Assembly: GCF_001593005.1 (NCBI RefSeq)
Contig: NZ_LQZQ01000009.1
Coordinates: forward strand, 1-64,000
Length of the DNA stretch: 64,000 nucleotides
Direction of reading: 5' to 3'
Source of the DNA: Roseivirga ehrenbergii
Lineage (GTDB): Bacteria > Bacteroidota > Bacteroidia > Cytophagales > Cyclobacteriaceae
In this document: in pieces, positions 42,758-51,423 of the stretch
Numbering within the stretch: position 1 is the stretch's first letter
Layout: the number at the start of each line of letters is the position of its first letter
Notes under the pieces: model-generated
Seen by the model: the letters and a program-made list of their open reading frames with translations, nothing else
Database searches by the model: none
What the model was told of the DNA's origin: nothing
Position numbers and translations under genes: made by a program

Positions 42758-44545
42758 ATGGAAAAAATTTTTAACGAAAGGGCTGAGCAGCTTAGGCTTA
42801 GTCTTGATAAACTAAAGAAACAGTCACTTTCATTGGCATGGCTGAGGGTCTCTTCTTTCTTTGGGGCAATCGTTCTTATCACCTTGTTTGCAAATGCTAA
42901 AATAACCCATGGTATAACAGCAACCATTGTGGTTTTTATTCTGCTGTTTTTCTATTTGCTGAAAAAGCATCTCGCAGTAAAGAAACAACTAGATTTTACC
43001 GAAGCCTTACTTAAAGTGAATGAGGAAGAGCTGCTGAGATTAGAAATGAGCCTTTCTAAACTAGATGATGGAGTTGAGTTTATTAACCCACTTCATGAAT
43101 ACCATATTGACCTGGATGTTTTTGGTAGACATTCACTTTTTCAATTAATCAATCGTGCATCAACCGCTTTTGGTCGAGTTACTATGGCCAAATGGCTTAG
43201 CACACCTGCCGATAAAGATGAAATACTTCTGAGGCAAGAGGCCGCTAAAGAAGTAGCCCCATTAGTAGACTGGAGGCAAAACATTCAGGCAAGCGGAAGA
43301 GCATTCAACGAAGAAAAGGCAAATATTGAACCGCTGCTCTCGTGGATAAAGGAGCCGAATGTTCTCTTGACAAAAGTATTTTACCGACTTGCCATTTTTA
43401 TTTTTCCGTTGTTATCTCTCACTTGTATTGTACTCTCTTCGATAGGCGTTGCCCCAATCGGGCTTCCTATTTTAGCGGTTTTCATCAATATTGGTGTTTT
43501 GGCTACGGTATTTAAATATGCGGGCGAAGTATATCAGAAAACGGTTTACAGTAATAAAATTTTGAAGGCCTACGAAGCCCAAATTGCTTGGATTGAAAAA
43601 CAAGAACTGACATCGCCATTAATGAAACAATTGAAGGCGAAACTTCAAACCGATGGTAAAGACGCGTCTCTTGTGATTAGCCAGCTCCAATTTATTTTAG
43701 ATAACCTGCACAATCGGGCTAACATGATGTATCAGATATTCAATGCGCTCTTTACGCTAGATATCTATTGGTTGATCCAGGCAGAAAAATGGAGGGAAAA
43801 AACCAAAGAAGATGTACAATCTTGGTTTGAAGCCATTGGTGAAATTGAAGCCGTGAATAGCCTTGGCGCATACTACTTTTCAAACCCAACTGCTGTTTTT
43901 CCAACTATTGAAACAGAGCCATTTGTGATTAGAGCCACTCAAATGGGCCACCCAATGCTTAATGCTAAAAAGAGGGTGAGCAATGATTTTGACTTTTCTG
44001 GTAAGGGTGGAATTTGCCTAATTACGGGTTCGAATATGAGTGGGAAAAGTACATTTTTAAGAACAGTTGGAGTAAATTCAATTATGGCGCTTATGGGGGC
44101 TCCGGTTTGTGCTGAATCGATGAATATTTCTAAACTTCAGGTGTTTACTAGCATGCGTACACAGGATGATTTGGAAGAAAGCGTTTCTTCTTTTTATGCT
44201 GAATTGAAAAGATTGAAGCAGCTTCTGGGTTCTATAAACACTGAAGTACCTACGTTATTTATGATTGATGAGGTTTTGAAAGGGACCAATTCAGAAGACC
44301 GACATACAGGTGCAATCGCTTTGATCAGGCAATTGAATAAATCATACGCCTTTGGCTTTGTTTCTACACACGATTTAACGCTTGGGAAAATAACTACAGA
44401 GCTTCATGGTATTAAGAATTACAGCTTTAATAGTGTGATTGAAAATGACGATATCATATTTGATTATACACTTACTCCAGGCCTTTGCAAAAGCTTTAAT
44501 GCAACTAAGCTCATGCAAAAAATGGGAATAGAAATTATTGATTAA
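42758..44545 (+). CDS. Membrane-anchored MutS-family ATPase
   Basis: 595 residues. Two helix pairs look transmembrane: about 28-68 (FFGAIVLITLFANAKITHGI, ATIVVFILLFFYLLKKH) and 205-250 (VFYRLAIFIFPLLSLTCIVL, LPILAVFINIGVLATVFKY). A MutS core-like helical region (HSLFQLINRASTAFGRVTMA, KWLSTPADKDEILLRQEAAK) comes between and around them. The C-terminal MutS ATPase has Walker A TGSNMSGKSTFLRT (near 423), MGAPVCAESM, the signature RTQDDLEESVSSFYAELKRL and Walker B LFMIDEVLKGTNSEDR. It lacks the mismatch-binding N-terminal domain, so a role in mismatch repair is doubtful. Confidence 0.88.
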   Translation: MEKIFNERAEQLRLSLDKLKKQSLSLAWLRVSSFFGAIVLITLFANAKITHGITATIVVFILLFFYLLKKHLAVKKQLDFTEALLKVNEEELLRLEMSLSKLDDGVEFINPLHEYHIDLDVFGRHSLFQLINRASTAFGRVTMAKWLSTPADKDEILLRQEAAKEVAPLVDWRQNIQASGRAFNEEKANIEPLLSWIKEPNVLLTKVFYRLAIFIFPLLSLTCIVLSSIGVAPIGLPILAVFINIGVLATVFKYAGEVYQKTVYSNKILKAYEAQIAWIEKQELTSPLMKQLKAKLQTDGKDASLVISQLQFILDNLHNRANMMYQIFNALFTLDIYWLIQAEKWREKTKEDVQSWFEAIGEIEAVNSLGAYYFSNPTAVFPTIETEPFVIRATQMGHPMLNAKKRVSNDFDFSGKGGICLITGSNMSGKSTFLRTVGVNSIMALMGAPVCAESMNISKLQVFTSMRTQDDLEESVSSFYAELKRLKQLLGSINTEVPTLFMIDEVLKGTNSEDRHTGAIALIRQLNKSYAFGFVSTHDLTLGKITTELHGIKNYSFNSVIENDDIIFDYTLTPGLCKSFNATKLMQKMGIEIID

Positions 44546-44550
44546 ATTTG
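44543..44550 (+). promoter_or_regulatory. -7 box of purKE (TAAATTTG) inside the preceding stop codon
   Basis: An exact TAnnTTTG match whose first three bases are the TAA stop codon of the MutS-family gene. The purK ATG is 23 nt downstream of the box. Confidence 0.55.
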
Positions 44551-44573
44551 CCCGCATTCCATTAAAAGCAAGC

Positions 44574-45713
44574 ATGTCGGTATTTGATTCTAATTTCAAA
44601 ATAGGAGTTTTAGGAGGAGGTCAGTTGGGTCGAATGATGATTCAGTCAGCCATAGATTTCAACTTTAATGTGCACGTATTAGATCCTGATGCAAACGCGC
44701 CTTGTAAAGAAATTGCCACTTCGTTTACCCACGGAAAACTCACCGATTTCGATACGGTTTACAATTTTGGGAAAGACAAAGATGTAATTACCATTGAGAT
44801 TGAAAACGTAAATACTGACGCATTAAAGGAACTGGCTAAAGAAGGTAAAAAGGTGTTTCCGCAGCCTGAGGTTATTGAGCTGATTCAAAATAAGACACTT
44901 CAGAAAAGATTTTACAAAGAAAACGGAATACCCACAGCCGACTTTATTGAAACTCAATCAAAAGCCGATGTGGCTAAACATACGGACTTCCTTCCTTTCG
45001 TGAACAAACTGGCCACTGGTGGTTACGATGGCCGAGGAGTGCAAGTTATTCGCACCGAAGAGGCACTAGATAAAGCCTTTGATGCCCCCGGTTTTGTTGA
45101 AAAGCTTATTCCTTTCGAAAAGGAAATAGCCGTAATCGCGGCCAGAAATGAGAAGGGAGAAGTCACCTGTTTTCCAACGGTCGAAATGGTTTTTCACCCT
45201 GAATTGAACCTTGTTGAATATTTGTTTTCACCGGCCATGGTGAACCAAAGTATTGAAGACAAAGCTCAGGAGATTGCCAAAACATTAATCAGTAAACTGA
45301 ACATGGTAGGTTTACTGGCCATTGAAATGTTCTTGACAAAAGAAGGGGAAATATTAGTGAACGAAGTAGCGCCAAGAACTCACAATAGTGGTCATCAAAC
45401 CATTGAAGGCAACGAAACTTCTCAATTTGAACAGCATTTAAGAGCCATTTTAAACTTGCCTTTGGGCAGCACCAAAATTGTACAGGCAGCTGCAATGGTA
45501 AATCTTTTGGGTGAAGCTGGATTTGAAGGGCCTGCAAAGTATGAGGGTATGGAAAACGTACTAAGCCAAGAAGGTATCCATGTACACCTCTATGGAAAAG
45601 GGATTACCAAACCTCACCGCAAAATGGGGCATGCTACAGTTACCGCAAGTAGCATAGAAGATTTGAATGAAAAAGTTAATTTCGTAAAAGCAGAATTAAA
45701 GATAAAAGCATGA
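44574..45713 (+). CDS. purK: N5-carboxyaminoimidazole ribonucleotide synthase
   Basis: The ATG at 44574 (MSVFDSNFKIGVLGGGQLGR) is chosen over an in-frame TTG at 44538 that lies on the promoter; this gives 379 residues, the family norm. ATP-grasp enzyme that makes N5-CAIR from AIR, bicarbonate and ATP in purine synthesis. Visible: GVLGGGQLGRMMIQSA, VITIEIENVNTDAL, NKTLQKRFYKENGIPTADF, KLATGGYDGRGVQVI, FEKEIAVIAARNEKGEV, GLLAIEMFLTKEGEILVNEV, APRTHNSGHQTIEGNETSQF and HLYGKGITKPHRKMGHATV. It overlaps purE by 4 nt (ATGA). Confidence 0.96.
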   Translation: MSVFDSNFKIGVLGGGQLGRMMIQSAIDFNFNVHVLDPDANAPCKEIATSFTHGKLTDFDTVYNFGKDKDVITIEIENVNTDALKELAKEGKKVFPQPEVIELIQNKTLQKRFYKENGIPTADFIETQSKADVAKHTDFLPFVNKLATGGYDGRGVQVIRTEEALDKAFDAPGFVEKLIPFEKEIAVIAARNEKGEVTCFPTVEMVFHPELNLVEYLFSPAMVNQSIEDKAQEIAKTLISKLNMVGLLAIEMFLTKEGEILVNEVAPRTHNSGHQTIEGNETSQFEQHLRAILNLPLGSTKIVQAAAMVNLLGEAGFEGPAKYEGMENVLSQEGIHVHLYGKGITKPHRKMGHATVTASSIEDLNEKVNFVKAELKIKA

Positions 45714-46216
45714 GCAAGGCATTAGTGGGAATTATCATGGGTAGTCAGTCAGATTTACGTGTAATGTCCGATGCGGCTTCTGTTTTAGAGGAGTTGGGTG
45801 TGCCTTTCGAGGTAACCATTGTGTCCGCACATCGCACACCACATAGAATGGTTGACTATGCCGAAAAAGCCATTGACAATGGTCTTAAGGTAATTATTGC
45901 TGGTGCTGGTGGGGCAGCGCATTTGCCGGGTATGGTGGCTTCATTAACTACTTTGCCTGTAATTGGCGTGCCTGTAAAATCTAGCAATTCTATTGATGGT
46001 TGGGATTCAGTGCTTTCTATTTTACAGATGCCAGGCGGTGTACCCGTAGCTACGGTAGCGTTAGATGGTGCAAAAAATGCAGGAATTCTGGCAGCACAAA
46101 TCGTGGGTACTTTTAACGAAAAGGTGTCTGAAAACTTGAAGTCGTACAAGACCGAAATGCGTAAAAAAGTAGAAGACAGCGTAGAAGAGTTAGCGGCTAA
46201 AGGCTGGAAAAAATAA
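45710..46216 (+). CDS. purE: N5-carboxyaminoimidazole ribonucleotide mutase
   Basis: 168 residues, class I PurE. It moves the carboxyl group of N5-CAIR to C4 to give CAIR. The start GIIMGSQSDLRVMSDAASVL, catalytic SAHRTPHRMVDYAE, GAGGAAHLPGMVASLTTLPV, IGVPVKSSNSIDGWDSVLSI, LQMPGGVPVATVALDGAKNA and G are all present. Translationally coupled to purK through a 4-nt overlap, so the two consecutive steps are made together. Confidence 0.97.
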   Translation: MSKALVGIIMGSQSDLRVMSDAASVLEELGVPFEVTIVSAHRTPHRMVDYAEKAIDNGLKVIIAGAGGAAHLPGMVASLTTLPVIGVPVKSSNSIDGWDSVLSILQMPGGVPVATVALDGAKNAGILAAQIVGTFNEKVSENLKSYKTEMRKKVEDSVEELAAKGWKK

Positions 46217-46258
46217 GCACAATGCTCCGGCTTAGGTGTAACCTACTTTTCGTTTTAC

Positions 46259-46480
46259 TCAAATCTCAAATTCAAACTCGTTCATTCCTGAATATTGAAA
46301 ATCAAACCAATATTCATATTCGGAGTACTGAATACAATCCTCTAAAATTTGATCGGCCAAATTGAGTTTAACGAAACTCGTTTGTGGCAACCATTCTCTA
46401 AGTTTAAAAACTTGATCAAAAGGTAACTTCGAAACCTGAACATATCCGGTGCCTAAGTCGATGTGGGGCTGTGCTTTCAT
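46259..46480 (-). CDS. Hypothetical small protein
   Basis: 73 residues, acidic and aromatic-rich (QILEDCIQYSEYEYWFDFQY, SGMNEFEFEI), beginning MKAQPHIDLGTGYVQVSKLP. No signal peptide or membrane segment. The composition, the well-kept frame and the fit between purE and the following terminator region support a real gene. I do not recognise the family. Confidence 0.6.
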   Translation of the reverse strand: MKAQPHIDLGTGYVQVSKLPFDQVFKLREWLPQTSFVKLNLADQILEDCIQYSEYEYWFDFQYSGMNEFEFEI

Positions 46481-46562
46481 CTGAATACAATTTTAAACAA
46501 TTCTATCATACCTAGCTTAATCTGTTGTTTACCAGATTATTAATTTTTTATGTATATAAACG

Positions 46563-46593
46563 AATAAGTCGCTCTTACTTCGTGCGACTTATT
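46563..46593. terminator. Hairpin downstream of the AsmA-like gene
   Basis: Perfect 10-bp arms AATAAGTCGC (46563-46572) and GCGACTTATT (46584-46593) with an 11-nt loop, 47 nt past the AsmA-like gene's stop. The leftward product would be followed by an AT-rich stretch but not a clean T-tract. Confidence 0.55.
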
Positions 46594-46640
46594 GTTAAGA
46601 TGATAGAATGGACTAAAATGTTACAGGAGTGGTTCAGAAA

Positions 46641-49600
46641 TTATTCTTCGTTGCCTCCATTACCTTTTTTCTTTTTCAGTAAACCTTTTAAAACACTTTC
46701 AGCTTTTTTCTTTGCTTCTTCAAGCTTCTGATCTGTCGTATCTTGTTTAACACCTAGTTTGCCAGCTAGTTTTAAAGCAACGCTATCTTTTTGGGCTTTC
46801 AATAAGGAATCAGCCTTAGATTTTAATTCAGTTTTCTTGGCATCTAATACTAGGCTAGCTGAATCTTTTGCTTGCTCTACCATGGCTTCTACTTCTTGTT
46901 TTGCTTCTTCTTTCTTGTCGTCCACTTTGGCTTTTACAGAAGCTGTTACCGCGCTCTTCATATCGGTGCCATCTCCATTCCCCACGCCTCTAAGTCCAAA
47001 TTCTGGTTTAGCATATGTTCCACTCATGCCAATGTTTAATCTTACGGTACTACTTGTAGCGGCTGAGCTACCTGTGATTTGCGAAACCAAACTATTGAGT
47101 TGCGTGCCTATTTGTCCAGCTTGAACGTCCATGGCAAGGGTGTAGTCGATCGACCCATCAATTCCTGTGCTACCTGCAATTGTGGTTTTATAATCGCCAA
47201 GTTTGACATCAAATGGCTTTACAAATAGCCTTCCTTCTTTAATTTCGGCCGACATTTTCACTTTATCTAGAGTGGTGGTAGAAAGCTTTTGAAGTTTGGT
47301 AAGTGAAGTTAAGCCTGTAACGATTTTTGAGTCTTGATCTAAGCTTGCTTGTAATAATTGCAATACACCGCTTCCAGTCAGGGTGCTATAATCAGGCATC
47401 ATGTCTGCGCCCAAAGCTCCTGCCATTGAAAAATCAGTAGATAAAAGTCCTTGCATTCTTTCTGCAATAGGGGCTAATTTCTGGATCATCTCAATGCTCT
47501 GAAACGATTGTGGGATAGAAATTTCTTGGACCTTGAATCCAAATGCAAAGAGTGGTTTTTCGGGCTTACTGTCATAAGAACCTTGTAAGCCTACTGTACC
47601 GTTGAGGGTCTTCATATTGGCGTTGTCAAGGGCTACTTTTCCATCCTTTACCACCAAACCACTTTTTACCTCTTTAAGCTCAAGCTTATTATACATCACC
47701 TTATTTACTGAAGCGTTCATGTTGAACTCCACGTTTTCTGGAATTCTAACTACTTCCATTGGCTCGCCATTTTCGTCAACCACCTCGTCTTCCGATTCGG
47801 TCATCCATTCGTTTACATTAAGTACATCGGCTGTAGCATTCAGATTACCTTTTAGCTTTCCTTCGTTCAAAGCAAAACCTAGATAGTTTTCAATTTTACC
47901 TGTGGCGCTAAAGTTAGTTTCACCAGCCGAGCCGTTTAGCTCGTTTAGGTTAATACTGCTTTTATCGAAAGTGGTATTGGCAGAAGCTACTTTGAATGTT
48001 TTGCCCATGGCTTCATCGGCATACACTAGGTTCTTAACGTTCAAAGCTCCTTTGGTATCCAGGTTTTGATAACGCTCGTTCTCTATATCGCTCATTCGGC
48101 CTTTTGAGCTTAAATCGGCAGTAATAATTCCAGATGCCTGAACCCCTTCCATTGGGTAAATTTTGAAGATTTTCTCAAGGTCGATTGTTCCTTTCGCGGT
48201 AGCATCCCATTCAAAGTTGTCTGGGTTTTGTAGCATCAATTTGGCCTGAAACGGCTGCCCATCCATCATAAAGTCCATATTGGAAACATTGATTTTGGTG
48301 TCATTCATTTTACCCGTTGGGTTAAGAACTTCTGCCATCACATTGATTTTCTCTAGTGGAATAGGGAACTCGGTAGACTGGATTAAACCGTCTTTCAAGT
48401 TCATAGTAATATCTAGCGTAGGAATAATGGATTGTATGCTATCATATTTACCGTTGGCTTTTGCATTTAAGGTCAAAATTCCATCTAAGATGAGCCCTTC
48501 AATCGGTAGCATACTATTGAGGTCTTTAAGGTTTAAAGTTCCTTTCATGTCCGCATCGATTGGGTAATCCTTAAGGTTGGCCACTTTCAGTCTTGCATCG
48601 AAGGGGTTTTTCCCAAAATCAACATGCATTTTCTTTAAGTCGATAACCGTATTTTCTATTACTCCATTTGGGTTATCTACATTTAAAGCAAGTTGGATGT
48701 TGTTAATTGCCTCGGGTAAATCGGGGTACTGAACAGAGGCGTCATCAATGTTAAGAGTAAGATTGAAAGCTGGCATTTCTGTTTCTGAATACCTGCCCTT
48801 TACCATTCCACTGAACGACACATTTCCTGCGGCTTTTACATCGTCAAAACTTTCAGTGTATGCTCCTGGAATTAGGGAGAATATTTTTTTGAATTCTGAT
48901 GAAGGAGAACTGAATGAAAGATCCATTCCGTAGGCATCATCGAACATGGTAAATGAGCCATTGGCGGCCAATGGAAATTCGTTAATTAAAAACTCATTCT
49001 CTTTGAAGGTGAACTTCATGTTTGGTAAATCCATGCTCATAACTAAGTCCATTGTGATAGACTTGTTGGTCACATATTCTGTTCCATCATAAGTAAATGT
49101 GGCCTCATCTACTTTTCCTTCAGAAATCAAATCAAAAATATCTTCAGCAAAATCACCTTTACCCGAAATGTTGATTCCGTTGAGTTGCGTAAAAACTTGT
49201 GTCGACTGGTCGAAGTAAATAAACGCACCATTTGAAATTGAAAAGCTATTGATTCCGAAGCTCATTGAACCCTCAGACTCTGTTTCTGCTGTTTCGCTTA
49301 CTTCAGCGGAAGCTTTCATTATATCGTAGTTGGCTGTTCCATCTTCTAAAACGATGATGGTAATGTCTGGAGTTTCTAGGTTTACTCCTTTGATGGTAAT
49401 GGCATCGCCAAAAAGCACTTCTTTTAAGTTGATTTGTGCCTCTAGATTTTCTACGCTGGCCAAAGTATCACCTTCGAAAACGCCTTTCCCAATAATGCCA
49501 AAATCGCCTAGGCTTACTGTGAAATCAGGAAAATTTTTAATTAGTGAGAGGCCAAATTTATCTACATCAAAGAATAAAGTAGCTTCAGTGTTTTTGTCGA

Positions 49601-49712
49601 ATTCAGAAACAATTTTATCCCGGATTTTATCTTTGAAAAAGACGGGAATGAGTAGCAACAACAAAAAGATAGCTAAGAATATTCCTAGAACAATTTTAAA
49701 AAAGCGTTTCAT
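46641..49712 (-). CDS. AsmA-family protein
   Basis: 1023 residues. One N-terminal transmembrane helix (IVLGIFLAIFLLLLLIPVFF) and a very long repeated beta-strand region typical of AsmA/TamB-type bridge proteins: FGLSLIKNFPDFTVSLGDFG, LDGILTLNAKANGKYDSIQS, GVQASGIITADLSSKGRMSD, and the AsmA C-terminal region LLSTDFSMAGALGADMMPDY, STLTGSGVLQLLQASLDQDS. It ends in a Lys/Glu/Ala-rich helical tail (ASVKAKVDDKKEEAKQEVEA; KKKAESVLKGLLKKKKGNGG). Relatives form hydrophobic grooves across the periplasm carrying phospholipids to the outer membrane. Monocistronic. Confidence 0.88.
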   Translation of the reverse strand: MKRFFKIVLGIFLAIFLLLLLIPVFFKDKIRDKIVSEFDKNTEATLFFDVDKFGLSLIKNFPDFTVSLGDFGIIGKGVFEGDTLASVENLEAQINLKEVLFGDAITIKGVNLETPDITIIVLEDGTANYDIMKASAEVSETAETESEGSMSFGINSFSISNGAFIYFDQSTQVFTQLNGINISGKGDFAEDIFDLISEGKVDEATFTYDGTEYVTNKSITMDLVMSMDLPNMKFTFKENEFLINEFPLAANGSFTMFDDAYGMDLSFSSPSSEFKKIFSLIPGAYTESFDDVKAAGNVSFSGMVKGRYSETEMPAFNLTLNIDDASVQYPDLPEAINNIQLALNVDNPNGVIENTVIDLKKMHVDFGKNPFDARLKVANLKDYPIDADMKGTLNLKDLNSMLPIEGLILDGILTLNAKANGKYDSIQSIIPTLDITMNLKDGLIQSTEFPIPLEKINVMAEVLNPTGKMNDTKINVSNMDFMMDGQPFQAKLMLQNPDNFEWDATAKGTIDLEKIFKIYPMEGVQASGIITADLSSKGRMSDIENERYQNLDTKGALNVKNLVYADEAMGKTFKVASANTTFDKSSINLNELNGSAGETNFSATGKIENYLGFALNEGKLKGNLNATADVLNVNEWMTESEDEVVDENGEPMEVVRIPENVEFNMNASVNKVMYNKLELKEVKSGLVVKDGKVALDNANMKTLNGTVGLQGSYDSKPEKPLFAFGFKVQEISIPQSFQSIEMIQKLAPIAERMQGLLSTDFSMAGALGADMMPDYSTLTGSGVLQLLQASLDQDSKIVTGLTSLTKLQKLSTTTLDKVKMSAEIKEGRLFVKPFDVKLGDYKTTIAGSTGIDGSIDYTLAMDVQAGQIGTQLNSLVSQITGSSAATSSTVRLNIGMSGTYAKPEFGLRGVGNGDGTDMKSAVTASVKAKVDDKKEEAKQEVEAMVEQAKDSASLVLDAKKTELKSKADSLLKAQKDSVALKLAGKLGVKQDTTDQKLEEAKKKAESVLKGLLKKKKGNGGNEE

Positions 49713-49734
49713 ACAACCTTAATTTTTTATACTA

Positions 49735-49742
49735 CAAAAGTA
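49735..49742 (-). promoter_or_regulatory. -7 box of the AsmA-like gene (TACTTTTG)
   Basis: An exact TAnnTTTG match on the minus strand, 22 nt before the ATG at 49712. Confidence 0.5.
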
Positions 49743-49802
49743 GATAATTAACTAAGAAGTAGCTTTGATGTTATGAAAATGAAGGTTAAATAATCTTGAA
49801 GC

Positions 49803-50339
49803 TTATGATTTTAGCTGTCGAATTTTTCTTGGGCCATACCACAACCATATACCCGAAACGGATAGTATCAATAGGCCAAGCCCTAAGATATTCATAGAAA
49901 TCACCTTAAACAGCTCCGAAATAATACTGCCATCATGAATCCGCTCTATCCAATCAGAGTTTCTCTTGGCAACAGAAAAGACTTCTAATGTCTTTGCATC
50001 TACTTGAACTTCCCAACTTCCAGTGTCAAAAATTACTTTCGCAATTCCTTTGGTAGGTCTGTATTCAATTCTGTCAAAATTTGAGGCGCTCAATCCTAAA
50101 CTGTCTACCGCCTGAATGGAGACTTCAGCCAAACGGTGAACAGGCTGCCATCCTGAAATGTCTAGAGTTTCTCCTGTTTGAGTAGGGGGTTGTAGAATAT
50201 CAATATTCTTTTTCCAGCCTAAAATAAGACCTGTGATTGAACTTATAATCAGAAAAGCCACGATGAACAAACCGAGTGTCTTGTGGATTTGACGATATGA
50301 TCTTATGCTTTTTACAAGTTTAACAGGAGCCTTCGCCAT
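49803..50339 (-). CDS. PepSY-associated transmembrane protein
   Basis: 178 residues. A first membrane helix (HKTLGLFIVAFLIISSITGL, ILGWKKN) has the WxKN turn seen in PepSY-TM proteins. A periplasmic PepSY-like section follows (HRLAEVSIQAVDSLGLSASN, RIEYRPTKGIAKVIFDTGSW, EVQVDAKTLEVFSVAKRNSD). The last helix (MNILGLGLLILSVSGIWLWY) is followed by GPRKIRQ. Such proteins often assist iron or siderophore reduction next to TonB receptors, but none is adjacent here. Divergent from the gene at 50554. Confidence 0.88.
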   Translation of the reverse strand: MAKAPVKLVKSIRSYRQIHKTLGLFIVAFLIISSITGLILGWKKNIDILQPPTQTGETLDISGWQPVHRLAEVSIQAVDSLGLSASNFDRIEYRPTKGIAKVIFDTGSWEVQVDAKTLEVFSVAKRNSDWIERIHDGSIISELFKVISMNILGLGLLILSVSGIWLWYGPRKIRQLKS

Positions 50340-50467
50340 AAATCAATGAGTTTTGCTGAAAGCCCGAATAAGTGGAATTTAAGTGGAATCCGCAACCCTA
50401 TTTACAGGAACAGAGCACTGGTCTAATAGCTAAACAGATCATTGAAAATTAACTAGACATAAATTAT

Positions 50468-50520
50468 ATGTTACCTAATTTGCTTTTATGTTACGCTAAT
50501 GTTACCTTAATGTTAACAAT
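50468..50520. repeat. Phased ATGTTA direct repeats
   Basis: ATGTTA starts at 50468, 50488, 50499 and 50510. The last three units are 11 bp apart (ATGTTACGCTA, ATGTTACCTTA, ATGTTAACAAT) and the first is 20 bp upstream. They lie 16 bp or more before the -7 box of the following gene. Confidence 0.6.
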
Positions 50521-50535
50521 CTTGTGGTAGATTGA

Positions 50536-50543
50536 TAACTTTG
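50536..50543 (+). promoter_or_regulatory. -7 box of the transglutaminase-like gene (TAACTTTG)
   Basis: Exact TAnnTTTG match 10 nt before the ATG at 50554, with the phased repeats directly upstream in place of a recognisable -33 box. Confidence 0.6.
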
Positions 50544-50553
50544 CACCTAGATA

Positions 50554-51414
50554 ATGAGAAAAAGAAGGTATATATGGTTGATAATAATGCTGGGGGTTCT
50601 CCATGCCAACCTGTATGCTCAAGCTCCTATTCAGCAAAATGTTTTAGTACAGACGCTAAGTAAAGCTGATTTATTTCTTGCCGATATTGAACTGGAACAG
50701 CGAACAGAGGCATATGAGAACCTTGCTCAACTTATTGAAAGTCTTGAGGTTATAAGAGAAAAGGAAGCGAATGATGATGCTTTTTTGCGTAAGGTATTCT
50801 TGAAAACTAATAGAAAAGTACTTCGCAGATATAACCTTTTCTCTGATTTTTCTGAAACCCTATTGACCGGAAATTACGGCTGTTTATCTGGCACTATTCT
50901 ATACTCACTTGTGCTTACTCATTTCGATTTTGATTTTACTGCGATAGAGCTTTCAGACCATGTTTATTTGTTGGTTGAGAATGGTGAATCAAGATTTATT
51001 TTTGAATCTACCTTAGGTTCAAGAGGTTTTATTGCGAACAAGAAAGATATAGAAAATGCGCTTAGTGGTTATAGTGAGCGATCCATGATCAATCAATCAA
51101 TGGCAGCCGTGGCTTCATATAGAAGTAATGAGCAGGCTTCTTCTATTAATAACCGTATAGGCTTAAGAGAACTAGCAGGCTTGCAGTTGTATAATAAGGC
51201 TATCGAAAATTTTAAAAACACTGAGCTGATTCTTTCGTTAGAATACGCTGAAGCGTCTCATGAGCTTTACCCTTCAGTTAGAATAAAACAACTTATGCAG
51301 TTATTAGTAAACGAAATCCTTTACAGTGAAGGCTTAACCAAAGAGGTAAAAGAAAACGCCTTGAAGAATTACATTTCTCACGTTCGTGAGAACAAGATTA
51401 GTCAAACCAAATAG
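50554..51414 (+). CDS. Exported protein with transglutaminase-like Cys-His motif
   Basis: 286 residues with signal peptide (HANLYAQA). A core at about 105-155 reads GNYGCLSGTILYSLVLTHFD, then ELSDHVYLLVENGESRFIFE, STLGSRGFI. The order Cys (GCLSGT), His (DHVYL) and acidic residue (FESTLG) is what a papain/transglutaminase fold would give, as in the family that activates or cleaves exported proteins. The flanks are helical. The assignment is by motif only. It is convergent with the OmpA-like gene 9 nt away and has phased repeats at its promoter. Confidence 0.6.
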   Translation: MRKRRYIWLIIMLGVLHANLYAQAPIQQNVLVQTLSKADLFLADIELEQRTEAYENLAQLIESLEVIREKEANDDAFLRKVFLKTNRKVLRRYNLFSDFSETLLTGNYGCLSGTILYSLVLTHFDFDFTAIELSDHVYLLVENGESRFIFESTLGSRGFIANKKDIENALSGYSERSMINQSMAAVASYRSNEQASSINNRIGLRELAGLQLYNKAIENFKNTELILSLEYAEASHELYPSVRIKQLMQLLVNEILYSEGLTKEVKENALKNYISHVRENKISQTK

Positions 51415-51423
51415 GTTTCCTCT

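Noticed and set aside
42556-42927. Leftward open frame overlapping the MutS-family gene start
   Set aside because: It overlaps the conserved coding start of the MutS-family gene and gives no recognisable protein; the sigma gene's GTG start lies just beyond it.
46525-46731. 68-codon frame between the hypothetical small protein and the AsmA-like gene
   Set aside because: Its second half is antisense to the Lys-rich tail of the AsmA-like protein and its first half covers a terminator hairpin.
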